Assembly: GCA_029060025.1 (NCBI GenBank)
Contig: JAIDUV010000029.1
Location: forward strand, 1-32,410
DNA: 32,410 nucleotides
DNA from: Clostridia bacterium
GTDB lineage: Bacteria; Bacillota; Clostridia; Christensenellales; UBA3700
Reading direction: 5' to 3'
Position numbers and translations under genes: made by a program. Below, piece by piece: positions 7,866 to 16,167 of this stretch. Position 1 is the stretch's first letter; each line of letters opens with the position of its first letter. Below the pieces are notes generated by a model. That model was not told the DNA's origin and did not search any database. It saw nothing but the letters and a program-made list of their open reading frames with translations.

Positions 7866-7901
7866 CAAAAATACTCCCCTCTCGTTTGGCGAGAAGGGAG
7901 T
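7863..7901 (-). terminator. Rho-independent terminator of the symporter-lipoprotein unit
   Basis: On the minus strand ACTCCCTTCTCG and CGAGAGGGGAGT pair over 12 positions (one wobble) around a 5-base loop and are followed by ATTTTTGTC. It lies 143 bases past the lipoprotein stop. Its first arm is shared with long hairpin C, so the two structures exclude each other. Confidence 0.8.
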
Positions 7902-8038
7902 GGTGTAAGATTTTCACGTGCAAGAATGTTTTCTATACGATGAAAACGAGTGCAGGCGTACTTGCTGTACGTCAAGCGAGTTTGAAGATGTAGAGGAGAC
8001 ATTATTGCCGTGTAAAATTACGACGCCTCCCTTCTCGC
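7889..8038. repeat. Long imperfect hairpin element C (150 nt)
   Basis: The outer arms GCGAGAAGGGAG (7889-7900) and CTCCCTTCTCGC (8027-8038) pair perfectly. The next ~28 bases on each side also pair with scattered mismatches, and the apex is CGTAC-TTGCT-GTACG, exactly at the midpoint. It begins 5 bases after the lipoprotein stop codon (minus-strand sense). The apex and overall design resemble hairpins A and B, although the flanks differ. The region has no credible coding frame. Confidence 0.7.
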
Positions 8039-8043
8039 TCAAC

Positions 8044-8976
8044 TCAATACTCAAATTCGACTACCATCTCGTGATAGCGTACTACATCGGCTTTAAGCAC
8101 GAGTTGTGGGTTGACCTTGTCTTTCTTGGTATAGTAAGATATAACTTCTTCGTTGTATATCTCCAAAGAGTTGATTCTGTTTTTACCTTTGCTGTAAAGC
8201 ACTGTAAGGCGATTGTTGTCCATACCGTAGACATTGTCCCAATTATATGAGATATCTTCGCCGTAGTTAGACCAATAAGCCTTGTCGTTTTCGTCGTTAA
8301 ATGCTCTTGATATGACTGCGCCGTCTTTGTCAAAGACTTGTCTCGACTCAATACGCATAAAGTGCGTATAAATTCTGAAGTTGTCGCTTGCGCTCAATCC
8401 GTTTTCGGTGATAATATCACCGTCGGTATTAGCCTTGATAAAATCAATTGGATTAAACCCATCAGCAAGCGTTCCGCTTGAAGCGCCGTCTTTTACCTCA
8501 TAGGTCAACTTGTTAAGCACCTCGAATTTCTTTTCATAATTCTTGACCTTGTCTTTATTGTTATAATAAGTCTTTCTGTCGGTGTCCTCAAAAGTCGTAG
8601 TCTTGACGGTATAATTGTCCGCATTTGTATAATTTATTTCAAAATACATAAAGTGGACGTACTCGTCTGCACCAGACGGCCAGCCTGCGTTATTTTCGTC
8701 TCCGCGAGTAATGCAGTCATTTACAAAAGATTCATCGTCTTCAGTCTTTCTATAATAGGTGAAAGCGTACATAAAGTTTGCCTTCCACGCCTTGCCGAAC
8801 AATTCGTCGGTAAGCGAATTAAGCGTAGTTACGCTCTTTGCAACTGACTGAGCGGCTTTGTCATAATATTCTTTTTCTTTCTCCTCCGCGCTCTTGCAAC
8901 CTGCAAATAGGCAGCAAGTCATAGCGACAAGCAAGAGTATAGAGGTAATCAACAAAAATTTCTTTCTGGTCTTCAT
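8044..8976 (-). CDS. Lipoprotein of unknown function, coupled to the sugar symporter
   Basis: This 310-residue protein has a lipoprotein signal peptide: basic start MKTRKK, hydrophobic 7-24, and lipobox FAGC with Cys27 as the predicted lipidated residue. The mature part is hydrophilic, rich in Tyr, Asp, Asn and Lys, with no domain I recognise. The ATG overlaps the stop of the upstream symporter by one base (TAATG), and AAGGAGG lies inside the symporter's last codons, so the two are translationally coupled. It could be a surface accessory of the transport system; that is inference from coupling only. It does not look like a classical ABC solute-binding protein. A terminator and long hairpin C follow its stop. 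Confidence 0.8.
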   Translation of the reverse strand: MKTRKKFLLITSILLLVAMTCCLFAGCKSAEEKEKEYYDKAAQSVAKSVTTLNSLTDELFGKAWKANFMYAFTYYRKTEDDESFVNDCITRGDENNAGWPSGADEYVHFMYFEINYTNADNYTVKTTTFEDTDRKTYYNNKDKVKNYEKKFEVLNKLTYEVKDGASSGTLADGFNPIDFIKANTDGDIITENGLSASDNFRIYTHFMRIESRQVFDKDGAVISRAFNDENDKAYWSNYGEDISYNWDNVYGMDNNRLTVLYSKGKNRINSLEIYNEEVISYYTKKDKVNPQLVLKADVVRYHEMVVEFEY

Positions 8977-10616
8977 TATTTTTCCTCCTTATCTTGCGCT
9001 TGAGCCGTCTCGGCAGCGTCAGCGGTCAATTCTTCTTTAATACTTGACATCTCTTCTTCAAGTTGTTGTATTCTCTCTTCTTCAGCAACTACGGAATATA
9101 CGTCCGTCTCGCCCTTGACTTCTTCGTCCACGATACCTTCGAGTCTCTTTGCATCCTCAAGTCTCTTGACGGCAAGTCTACCCTGTATCTCCGCCATCTT
9201 CTTACCGCTGAGTTTATAGAAGAGTATCGGTACGATAGATATAAGATTTAGCACAGCAGGTATTATCGTATATATTGAGAACAAACCTAATTTTGTGAAG
9301 TCCGACTGCACCGGCGTATGGTCGTTGAGGAAAGGCAACGCCTGCGAGAAACCAAAGAACACGAGCAAATAACTCATTGTATAGTCCTTAAGTCCCGAAG
9401 AAACCTTAGAGCGCAAACTCATAAGAGAGAAGGTAATGCCCTCGCATCTATCTCCGGTCTTATCCTCCCAATAGTCAAGCGTATCAGTTGCCATAAGGTG
9501 CGGTATTACGTTGAGAATACCTACAGGTATCATAGCGACAAACATCAAAATTGCCACGAGCCACCAAGCCTTGCCACCGATAATATAGATAAAGAATATC
9601 AAAGCAAGCGCAACCGAGTGCCATATCGTCGCCAATATAAACAACTTTTTGCTATCCATCAACTTCCTTAGTTTTGGCGCAAGCATCATACCTATCATAG
9701 ACGCAACGGCGCCCGGCAGCGAGAATATTATCTGCAACGAACCATTGGCGTATATGTACGACACGACGTAGATAATCATCGCCGATACGAAGTTACGGAA
9801 GAATGTCAACAGATTGGAACATATCAACAGCAAAAACTGTTTGTTCTTGAAAAGATACTTAAATCCCTCAAGCACGTTTGGCGTACGCGAAGTAGGCTCC
9901 AATCTCTCTTTGACAAACTTTGCGCCAAGCACCATAAAAAGCGGTCCAAGTATGCCTATTATCAATGCCATAAGCATATATGAGTTGGGGTAATTGTCAT
10001 TCGTAATAATGAGGAACAGCGTCAAAAGCACGAGCGCCGACTGCTCTCCTATACTTCCCAAAATACGGCTTATGGAAATTATCTTTGCTCTCTCGTCGGT
10101 GTTTGGCGATGCAACGGCAGGCAAACCGTTGAGCGGAACGCCTACAGCAGTACCTAGTACGGAATAAAGCAAATACGTGATCCACATAAACGCTATCTTA
10201 CCGCTTGCGCCCATTGAAGCGTAAATGCTTGGCATAAACATTATGATAGTCAGCACGCCCCAAGGAATAGCGGCGCCGAAAAGATAGGGGCGCATCTTTC
10301 CCCATTTTGTTCTCGTACGGTCGACTATGACGCCCATAATAGGGTCGTTGAGACCGTCGAAAATCTTTGAAACCAAAAACATAGTACCTACTGCCGCAGG
10401 AGCAATGCCCACGCACACCGTGTAGAAGAATAACAAATATCCCTGCACAAGTCCTGTGACTGCGCTTGACGCAAACTGCGCCAAAGAAAAGAATATATAG
10501 TCTCTCTTCTTGAGGTACTTCTTGTTGGCAAGTTCATCGCTTGCATTTTGAGAAACGGCTTCTTCTTGAATTGGCATTACGTCTGCCGCCATCTCTTGTT
10601 GAACGTTTTCTTCCAC
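8976..10616 (-). CDS. GPH-type (MelB/UxuT-like) sugar or hexuronide:cation symporter
   Basis: This 546-residue member of the major facilitator superfamily has about 12 membrane helices. The GPH-family signature FDGLNDPIMGVIVDRTRT followed by WGKMRPYLFG lies at about 86-115; the first Asp residues form the cation site in MelB-like proteins. An acidic N-terminal extension of about 35 residues and a charged, probably coiled-coil C-terminus (last ~60 residues, EEERIQQLEEEMSSIKEEL) are longer than usual. The start is GTG at 10616, with GGGAGGA 6 bases upstream. Given the glucuronate enzymes in the same cluster, a glucuronide or uronate oligosaccharide is the likely substrate (inference). It is co-transcribed with the lipoprotein from its own promoter at 10670. 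Confidence 0.92.
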   Translation of the reverse strand: MEENVQQEMAADVMPIQEEAVSQNASDELANKKYLKKRDYIFFSLAQFASSAVTGLVQGYLLFFYTVCVGIAPAAVGTMFLVSKIFDGLNDPIMGVIVDRTRTKWGKMRPYLFGAAIPWGVLTIIMFMPSIYASMGASGKIAFMWITYLLYSVLGTAVGVPLNGLPAVASPNTDERAKIISISRILGSIGEQSALVLLTLFLIITNDNYPNSYMLMALIIGILGPLFMVLGAKFVKERLEPTSRTPNVLEGFKYLFKNKQFLLLICSNLLTFFRNFVSAMIIYVVSYIYANGSLQIIFSLPGAVASMIGMMLAPKLRKLMDSKKLFILATIWHSVALALIFFIYIIGGKAWWLVAILMFVAMIPVGILNVIPHLMATDTLDYWEDKTGDRCEGITFSLMSLRSKVSSGLKDYTMSYLLVFFGFSQALPFLNDHTPVQSDFTKLGLFSIYTIIPAVLNLISIVPILFYKLSGKKMAEIQGRLAVKRLEDAKRLEGIVDEEVKGETDVYSVVAEEERIQQLEEEMSSIKEELTADAAETAQAQDKEEK

Positions 10617-10669
10617 TCAAATTCCTCCCTTTTGCATATTATATATTAAATATAATTTATACTTTAATC

Positions 10670-10698
10670 ATTATAACAAATATAAATCTATATATCAA
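10670..10698 (-). promoter_or_regulatory. Promoter of the symporter-lipoprotein unit
   Basis: On the minus strand TTGATA (10693-10698) and TATAAT (10670-10675) are separated by 17 bases, in the 136-base gap after the glycosidase gene. The transport genes can therefore be expressed separately from the enzymes. Confidence 0.7.
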
Positions 10699-10752
10699 TA
10701 CCTATATTTGTAAAATATCATAACCGCGTCGTAATAAAACCTTTAGTCGGTG

Positions 10753-12684
10753 TTATTTTTGCAACTTCTTGGTAAAGAAATCTCCATCCGGATATGCAAG
10801 CACGAATGCGCCGGTACTGCTCCAAGCCTGCAACATAGAGCCGTCGGGATGAATTGGCGAGAAAAACTCTATAGGAGTATAGTTGCCTTTCTCTGCGTTG
10901 TACTCAAACCATCTTGTCAGCGGATAGATATAATCCATACCTCTCATCAGTTTTGCATAAGCGTATACGCAGGACAAGTACGGCCAATCTCCGCCATTGT
11001 GGTAATAGTACGGCAAAGACGATTTCTGAACTATGTCCTCGGTATTCTTGTAGAAAGGATATACCGAAAGCGTGCCGAAGTCTCCCGCGCCCTGCTCTTT
11101 GTTGTTTTTACTCTCAAGCAAGTCTTGCATATTCTTGAGCATTCTGTCTGCTCTTTCCTCGCTTGTCAAACCAAACAGTACCATCACAACGGTGTCTATC
11201 GAGAGATTATCCTCGACAAATTTGTCGCTGCAATAGTTGACAAACCATCCCTTTTCTTCGTCCCAAAGCAAGTCGTTGATAGCCTTGACGACCTTCTCGT
11301 ACTTATCCGCATAGTCCTTTGACTTGACTTCGTCGCCGTAGCAAACCTTGTATATCTCGCTCATTGCAAAGAGTGCTCTTGCATACAAAGCCTCGTCATA
11401 AGTGACATAAGTCGAACGGAATACGTTGTCGCACCAATCACGGCGGTTGTATTCTCCGCCTTTGACCAAAAGTCCGGTCTGGTCAGTCTCTTTCATCAAT
11501 CTTTTTAGCACTAGATTTGCGCTGTCTATTACCTTACCTGCCTTGACCTTCTCTTCAAGTATGGAAAAGTCCTTGGTATGTACCAAATAATCATAAAGCA
11601 TTATGACGAAGAATGACGGCGAATCGTAATGGTCGCCCCAATAGTTTTTGAAGTTGAATTTGACTGCCGACGGACATTCTCCCTTTTTGCTTATGCCATT
11701 TGCAAGCGTGATGATTTCGTTGCGCACAAGTTCTGGCTTGACTGGCAATACGCTGAGTACCGTCCAATATGCGTCTCTGTAATATGTCCTTGCAGGGAAT
11801 TGATAGACTATGCCAGCCAAAAAACCTTTGAACTTGCCAAGTTCCTTATAGTTTGACAGCGAAGCGTTGAGGAGCGACTTGTAATAAGCCTGCATAAAAT
11901 TGCTATCCAACGGCTTGGGACAATTAAGTCCGTCTGCGTATGCGTCGCAATCTTGCAATGCTTTGTCAAAATTCTTGAGTGCAGTCTTGACGTTGCAATT
12001 GGTGAAATCACTTCTTGTGCCTGCGCTGATGACGTATCTGAAAGTCTTTGACTCGCCCGCTTTGACTTGTCCGCCGTAAGAGAATTGATTATAAAAGCCT
12101 CTTTCGCTCTCAAGTCCAAAAGCCTTGCCGTCTAATGCGATATCCAAATAGAAATCGCCCATAACTTCACCTTTTATATACGTCATTCCATCATACTCTT
12201 CGACGCCCTTTTTGTTTTTCTTTATCAGTCCGCCCAATATCTTGGAGATATTGCCTGCATTCAATCTGTTGGCAAGCAACTGCTGAACGTAAGAGCCGAA
12301 GTCTATACCGAAGTTGGTGACATTCTTAAAGTTCAAATCTTGCTTTGCAGAAACTTTGTTTTCCACATAGATACAGTTGTTTTCCGTATCAAGAAATTGC
12401 GTGATGACTATATCCGCGCCCTTTTCGCTGAAAGACGTGATTTGTTTTTTACCTAACATTCTCACTTCTTTGTCGCACATATATTCAAGCGGCTTGCCGT
12501 CTATCGTATACAGCGAATAAAACGCCGAAAACACCGAATACTTGTTCATAACGGCGTACTTGGAAATGCCGCCTCTGCCGTCGAATTGCGCGGTAATGCG
12601 ATTGTTAGCCACGTCGTAACATACTTTTTTATGAAACTGTTCGTTGACGACTATCTCGCCAATGTCAGAATAATTCAATGCCAT
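10753..12684 (-). CDS. Six-hairpin (alpha/alpha)6 glycosidase, GDE/GH63-like
   Basis: This 643-residue cytosolic enzyme (no signal peptide) has an N-terminal beta-sandwich region (about 1-240) and a C-terminal toroid of helices. Motifs shared with amylo-alpha-1,6-glucosidase/GH63-type enzymes are TYYRDAYWTVL, then YYHNGGDWPY near residue 560 (compare YHNGxxWP), and DGSMLQAWSSTGAF near the end (compare the AQAWS motif). The specific GH family and bond cleaved cannot be assigned. In this cluster it probably trims an imported uronate-containing oligosaccharide. The ribosome binding site is weak (AGGGA). A 169-base spacer with a REP repeat separates it from the upstream dehydrogenase, so it may be part of the same long transcript. 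Confidence 0.7.
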   Translation of the reverse strand: MALNYSDIGEIVVNEQFHKKVCYDVANNRITAQFDGRGGISKYAVMNKYSVFSAFYSLYTIDGKPLEYMCDKEVRMLGKKQITSFSEKGADIVITQFLDTENNCIYVENKVSAKQDLNFKNVTNFGIDFGSYVQQLLANRLNAGNISKILGGLIKKNKKGVEEYDGMTYIKGEVMGDFYLDIALDGKAFGLESERGFYNQFSYGGQVKAGESKTFRYVISAGTRSDFTNCNVKTALKNFDKALQDCDAYADGLNCPKPLDSNFMQAYYKSLLNASLSNYKELGKFKGFLAGIVYQFPARTYYRDAYWTVLSVLPVKPELVRNEIITLANGISKKGECPSAVKFNFKNYWGDHYDSPSFFVIMLYDYLVHTKDFSILEEKVKAGKVIDSANLVLKRLMKETDQTGLLVKGGEYNRRDWCDNVFRSTYVTYDEALYARALFAMSEIYKVCYGDEVKSKDYADKYEKVVKAINDLLWDEEKGWFVNYCSDKFVEDNLSIDTVVMVLFGLTSEERADRMLKNMQDLLESKNNKEQGAGDFGTLSVYPFYKNTEDIVQKSSLPYYYHNGGDWPYLSCVYAYAKLMRGMDYIYPLTRWFEYNAEKGNYTPIEFFSPIHPDGSMLQAWSSTGAFVLAYPDGDFFTKKLQK

Positions 12685-12767
12685 AATTTTTTCCCTATAT
12701 CTTTATAATGTCTTTATTTAGTTTAACTTCATTTCAAGTTATTTAACGTCATTTCGAGTTTTTTAAT

Positions 12768-12843
12768 GTCATTTCGAGCGAAGTCGAGAAATCTAATCAT
12801 TTTGAGACCAATTCGACTTCGCTATTGCTACGGTCGAAATGAC
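12768..12843. repeat. REP-like inverted pair
   Basis: GTCATTTCGAGCGAAGTCGA opens the element and TACGGTCGAAATGAC closes it, giving two inverted units around a short spacer. Partial GTCATTTCGAG copies lie just left, at 12748 and 12729 (degenerate). It fills most of the gap between the glycosidase and the third dehydrogenase. Confidence 0.8.
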
Positions 12844-12853
12844 AAATCAAAAT

Positions 12854-14035
12854 TTACTTTACTCCGTTTGTTTTCTCTTCTTCTATCCTCTTTTGCAACT
12901 CTTCGTAATAGATATCTTCAAAGCCCTCTTCCTGCGGACTTATAGTCCTGCCAAGCCAAGCCGAAAGATGAATTGCATTGGAGAAAGTCAAACCGTTGAG
13001 ACCTTCTTCGTAATTGCCTATAAGTTTGTTCTCTTTGCCGAGCATTACGTTGGAGAAATTGCGAATTACGTTGATATGCTGTCCCTTGTCTGCAAGCAAG
13101 CCCTTCAAAACCTCGTGAGGCATAAACTTGACTGTCTTTTTCTTACTCTTTGGCTTACCCATAAAGACAGTGTTTGTCTTGGAAAATTCCGGCTCCAATG
13201 TCTCAAGTTTTGTAAACTCAAGTTTCATATTAAAGTCATTGCTACCAGAGATTACCATCTTGCCGCCGTCACCCGATATCTCCAATCTATTTGTACCTGG
13301 CGCTTCGTGAGTGGAAGTGATAAATACGCCTGTCGCTCCGTTCTCAAACGTACAAGTCGCGGTAACGTCGTTTTCTACGTTGATTTGTCTGCCGACAGTT
13401 CTTGCAATTGCGTTTACGCTTGTAATCTTACTGCCAGCAAGCCAAGTAAACAAGTCGAGTTGGTGTGGGTCTTGATTGATAAGCACTCCGCCGCCTTCGC
13501 CTGCCCAAGTGCCTCTCCAACCGCCTTGAGAATAATACGCCTGCGGTCTGTACCAATTGGTAATTATCCATACGATTCTCTTGAGATTGCCAAGTTCGCC
13601 CGCGTCGATCATAGCCTTGGCAGCCTTGTATATCTTGCTTGTCCTTTGGTTGTACAAAAGTCCGAATTTGAGATTTGGCTTGTTTTCCTTAGCATACTCT
13701 GCCACCTCTCTGACAGCCTTTGTATATACGCCTGCAGGCTTATCGCTTAATACGTTGATGTCCTTGTCTAAAGCCGCCTTGGCAATCACTGGATGAGCGT
13801 AATGCGGAGTGTCGATTATTACTACGTCAACGAGTTTGCTCTCCAACAACGCTTCATAGTTGTCAAATACCTTGACTTTGTCACCGAATTTGCTTATTGC
13901 CCAAGCGCGTCTGTCTTCTGCAATGTCGCACACCGCAGTCAATACGCCGTTCTTATCCATACCCGCAAAAAGTTGTCCTGCATATCTGCTGCCTTGCTTG
14001 CCTATACCTATAATACCGTATCTTATCTTGCCCAT
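12854..14035 (-). CDS. Gfo/Idh/MocA-family dehydrogenase (copy 3 in transcription order)
   Basis: This 393-residue NAD(P)-dependent oxidoreductase has a Rossmann glycine motif G10-I-G12-K-Q-G15 and SDKPAG at 97-102, the position of the usual EKP active-site lysine (Lys99). The C-terminal sheet domain contains GEGGGVLINQDPHQLD at 179-194. The family oxidises or reduces sugars and inositols, often at C3. It is clearly a paralogue of the enzyme at 15011: WRGTWAGEGGG versus WRASWSGEGGG. Its start lies 2 bases after the stop of the upstream TIM-barrel gene, so the two are translated together. That pairing is seen in inositol and 3-keto-glycoside pathways. The substrate is unknown. Confidence 0.9.
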   Translation of the reverse strand: MGKIRYGIIGIGKQGSRYAGQLFAGMDKNGVLTAVCDIAEDRRAWAISKFGDKVKVFDNYEALLESKLVDVVIIDTPHYAHPVIAKAALDKDINVLSDKPAGVYTKAVREVAEYAKENKPNLKFGLLYNQRTSKIYKAAKAMIDAGELGNLKRIVWIITNWYRPQAYYSQGGWRGTWAGEGGGVLINQDPHQLDLFTWLAGSKITSVNAIARTVGRQINVENDVTATCTFENGATGVFITSTHEAPGTNRLEISGDGGKMVISGSNDFNMKLEFTKLETLEPEFSKTNTVFMGKPKSKKKTVKFMPHEVLKGLLADKGQHINVIRNFSNVMLGKENKLIGNYEEGLNGLTFSNAIHLSAWLGRTISPQEEGFEDIYYEELQKRIEEEKTNGVK

Positions 14036-14037
14036 AA

Positions 14038-14982
14038 TTAAGCCTCCTTTTCTGCCTTTTCTATCAATTCTTTAAGTCCGTAATACTGCCAGTCCATCAT
14101 CTTTCGTCTTGATACCTTTTGAGTATGCCCCATACCCTTTGCCTTGTCAATATCGTGGAATATCTTGCGCCATTTATTGATATGCTCAAAAGTTATGCCA
14201 AAGAACAACCAACCAATTCTGTGGAAAAGCGCCTTGTTGTCGGCATACTTGCCTGTGTGCGGCTCAAGCGTCATAAAGCCGTCGTAACCTCTTGCGACAA
14301 GGTCTTTTATCATATTCTCGTAATCGCCTATGCCCATACCTACAGGCACTTCGACTTTCTCTTTGGAGCAGTCTTTGATATGATAGTATACTGTGACGTC
14401 TTTAAGTTTTTGGTATGCGCTAGGCACGTCTACTCCGCACTGCACATAGTTGGACGCGTCAAAGCAAAGCGCGAATTGCGGATCGTTTATCTCATTGTAA
14501 AGTCTCAATACTCTCTCAGGAGTGTCAGCCCAGATCCTCTTTTCATTTTCGTGAAGAAGTACGACGCCGCTACCCTTGACGATATTGAGAAATCCTCTTA
14601 TCTTTTTTACGACTGTCGGGAAGTCCTTTTCGTAATCTCCGCTCAGTCCTCTAAAAGAAAACATACGGATATACTTGCAATCCATCAACTGACATATCTT
14701 GACGAGTTCTTCGAGTTTTTTGCATTGCGCCGCATATTTCTCTTCGTCGTAAAGCCCTATCTTTCCAATTGGCGAGCCAATGGACGAAAACTTGACGCCG
14801 TACTCGTCAAGCATTGGCTTGACGTCTCTTTGGAATTCTTCAAGCGTATAATCGGCAATATTCTTGCCGTTGATTTTTCTTGGACAAAGATAACTCTCTC
14901 CATAGTCCTTAATGGTGTCTAATTGCGTCTTCAAATCTCCGCTTACTTCATCGTAAAAGCCTGAAATTTTAATATTTGACAT
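14038..14982 (-). CDS. Sugar phosphate isomerase/epimerase (xylose-isomerase-like TIM barrel)
   Basis: This 314-residue protein of the AP-endonuclease-2/xylose isomerase-like superfamily has metal ligands at the expected strand ends: Glu145 (LLHENEK), Asp175 (LCFDASN), His201 (YYHIKD) and Glu240 (TLEPH). Members include inosose dehydratase (IolE), ketose epimerases and the eliminases that cleave 3-keto-glycosides. It lies between two Gfo/Idh/MocA genes (28 bases after one stop, 2 before the next start), with GGAGG before its ATG. A role in epimerising or eliminating the keto-sugar made by those dehydrogenases is the best inference; the exact reaction is open. Confidence 0.88.
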   Translation of the reverse strand: MSNIKISGFYDEVSGDLKTQLDTIKDYGESYLCPRKINGKNIADYTLEEFQRDVKPMLDEYGVKFSSIGSPIGKIGLYDEEKYAAQCKKLEELVKICQLMDCKYIRMFSFRGLSGDYEKDFPTVVKKIRGFLNIVKGSGVVLLHENEKRIWADTPERVLRLYNEINDPQFALCFDASNYVQCGVDVPSAYQKLKDVTVYYHIKDCSKEKVEVPVGMGIGDYENMIKDLVARGYDGFMTLEPHTGKYADNKALFHRIGWLFFGITFEHINKWRKIFHDIDKAKGMGHTQKVSRRKMMDWQYYGLKELIEKAEKEA

Positions 14983-15010
14983 AATTCTTTCCTCCGCTTA
15001 TTATTGACGA

Positions 15011-16150
15011 TTATTTGTTTATTTTTTCTTCTTCTATCTTTTGCGCTAGCAACTGCGCGTATTCATCAGCATTCAAAGGTAAGTCGACTTCTTTGCCAAG
15101 CCAAGAAGATTGATTGATTGCATTGATAAGTTCTAGACACTTCAATCCCTCGTCAAGTCTTGCAATCAAGACGTCCTTGCTATTGTTCTCCATAGCCTTG
15201 ACAAAGTTGGCAATTACTCTCGCTTGCTGTCCGTATATTCCATCGTATATCATTCTGCCCAGACCGTAACTCAACTTGTGCTTTTTGCTCTTCTTGTCGC
15301 TCTTGTTGCCGTAATCTCTGACAGACAATCTATTGATCTCGCTTTCGCTCTTTTGGTTGAGATAATAATACATCTTGAACTTTTCTATTACTATCTTGCC
15401 CTTATCTCCCGCTATCTCCAATCTATTCGTTCCCGGCACTTCGTGAGTGGACGCAGTAAATACGCAATCGAAATCGTCGTATCTCAAGACTGCCGTCACG
15501 TCATTTTCCGTGGTGATATTCCTATTCTTTGTCGAGCAATACGCCAATACGCTTTTTGGCATACCCACAAGCCATTGCAGTACGTCGAGTTGATGCACGC
15601 ATTGATTTATCAGCGTGCCTCCGCCTTCGCCCGACCAACTTGCGCGCCAGCCGCCCATATCATAATAAAACTGTGTGCGATACCAATCCGTAACAATGAA
15701 ATTGACTCTCTGAACTTTGCCTATTACGCCGCTGTCAATCAACTGTTTTGCTTTGTGATACATTCTGTTGGTACGCTGATTGAACATCATTGCGCCGATT
15801 ACGCTTGAATTTTGCTCAAGAGTATCTACAAGTTGCCTTGCCTCTTTGACAGTGACGCTGATAGGTTTTTCGACAAGCGTATTTACTCCTTTGCTTATGC
15901 AAGACTTTGCCAATTCAACGTGGCTGTAGTGCGGAGTAGCAATAATTACGCCGTCCAGATTTTCTTTTGACAGCATATCCTGCATATCGGAATAAACCGC
16001 AACTTTGTATTTTTCTCCAAAGTCCTTGAGTTTTTGACTGTCGACGTCGCACACCGCAGCAAGTCTTGCGCCTTTGATAGCGCCCTTTGCGATATTGCGC
16101 GCGTGCCTCGAGCCCATTCTGCCTATTCCCACAACAGCAAGTCTTTTCAT
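15011..16150 (-). CDS. Gfo/Idh/MocA-family dehydrogenase (copy 2)
   Basis: This 379-residue oxidoreductase has Rossmann motif G8-I-G10-R-M-G13 and the canonical LVEKPISV active-site segment. The substrate domain carries GEGGGTLINQCVHQLD. It resembles the enzyme at 12854 over its whole length, so the pair probably arose by duplication and may act on related or successive substrates, or in opposite directions (oxidation then reduction). The ribosome binding site GGGGAG lies 5 bases before the ATG. It lies 17 bases after the GDPD-like gene and continues the same minus-strand run. Confidence 0.9.
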   Translation of the reverse strand: MKRLAVVGIGRMGSRHARNIAKGAIKGARLAAVCDVDSQKLKDFGEKYKVAVYSDMQDMLSKENLDGVIIATPHYSHVELAKSCISKGVNTLVEKPISVTVKEARQLVDTLEQNSSVIGAMMFNQRTNRMYHKAKQLIDSGVIGKVQRVNFIVTDWYRTQFYYDMGGWRASWSGEGGGTLINQCVHQLDVLQWLVGMPKSVLAYCSTKNRNITTENDVTAVLRYDDFDCVFTASTHEVPGTNRLEIAGDKGKIVIEKFKMYYYLNQKSESEINRLSVRDYGNKSDKKSKKHKLSYGLGRMIYDGIYGQQARVIANFVKAMENNSKDVLIARLDEGLKCLELINAINQSSWLGKEVDLPLNADEYAQLLAQKIEEEKINK

Positions 16151-16167
16151 ATTCTCCCCTTCAAATA

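Noticed and set aside
7918-8250. Plus-strand frame of 110 codons starting in hairpin C
   Set aside because: It runs through the hairpin and antisense to the lipoprotein; nothing supports translation.
12839-13750. Plus-strand open frame of 303 codons opposite a Gfo/Idh/MocA gene
   Set aside because: It is antisense to a well-supported enzyme and starts inside a REP repeat; there is no promoter or Shine-Dalgarno sequence.
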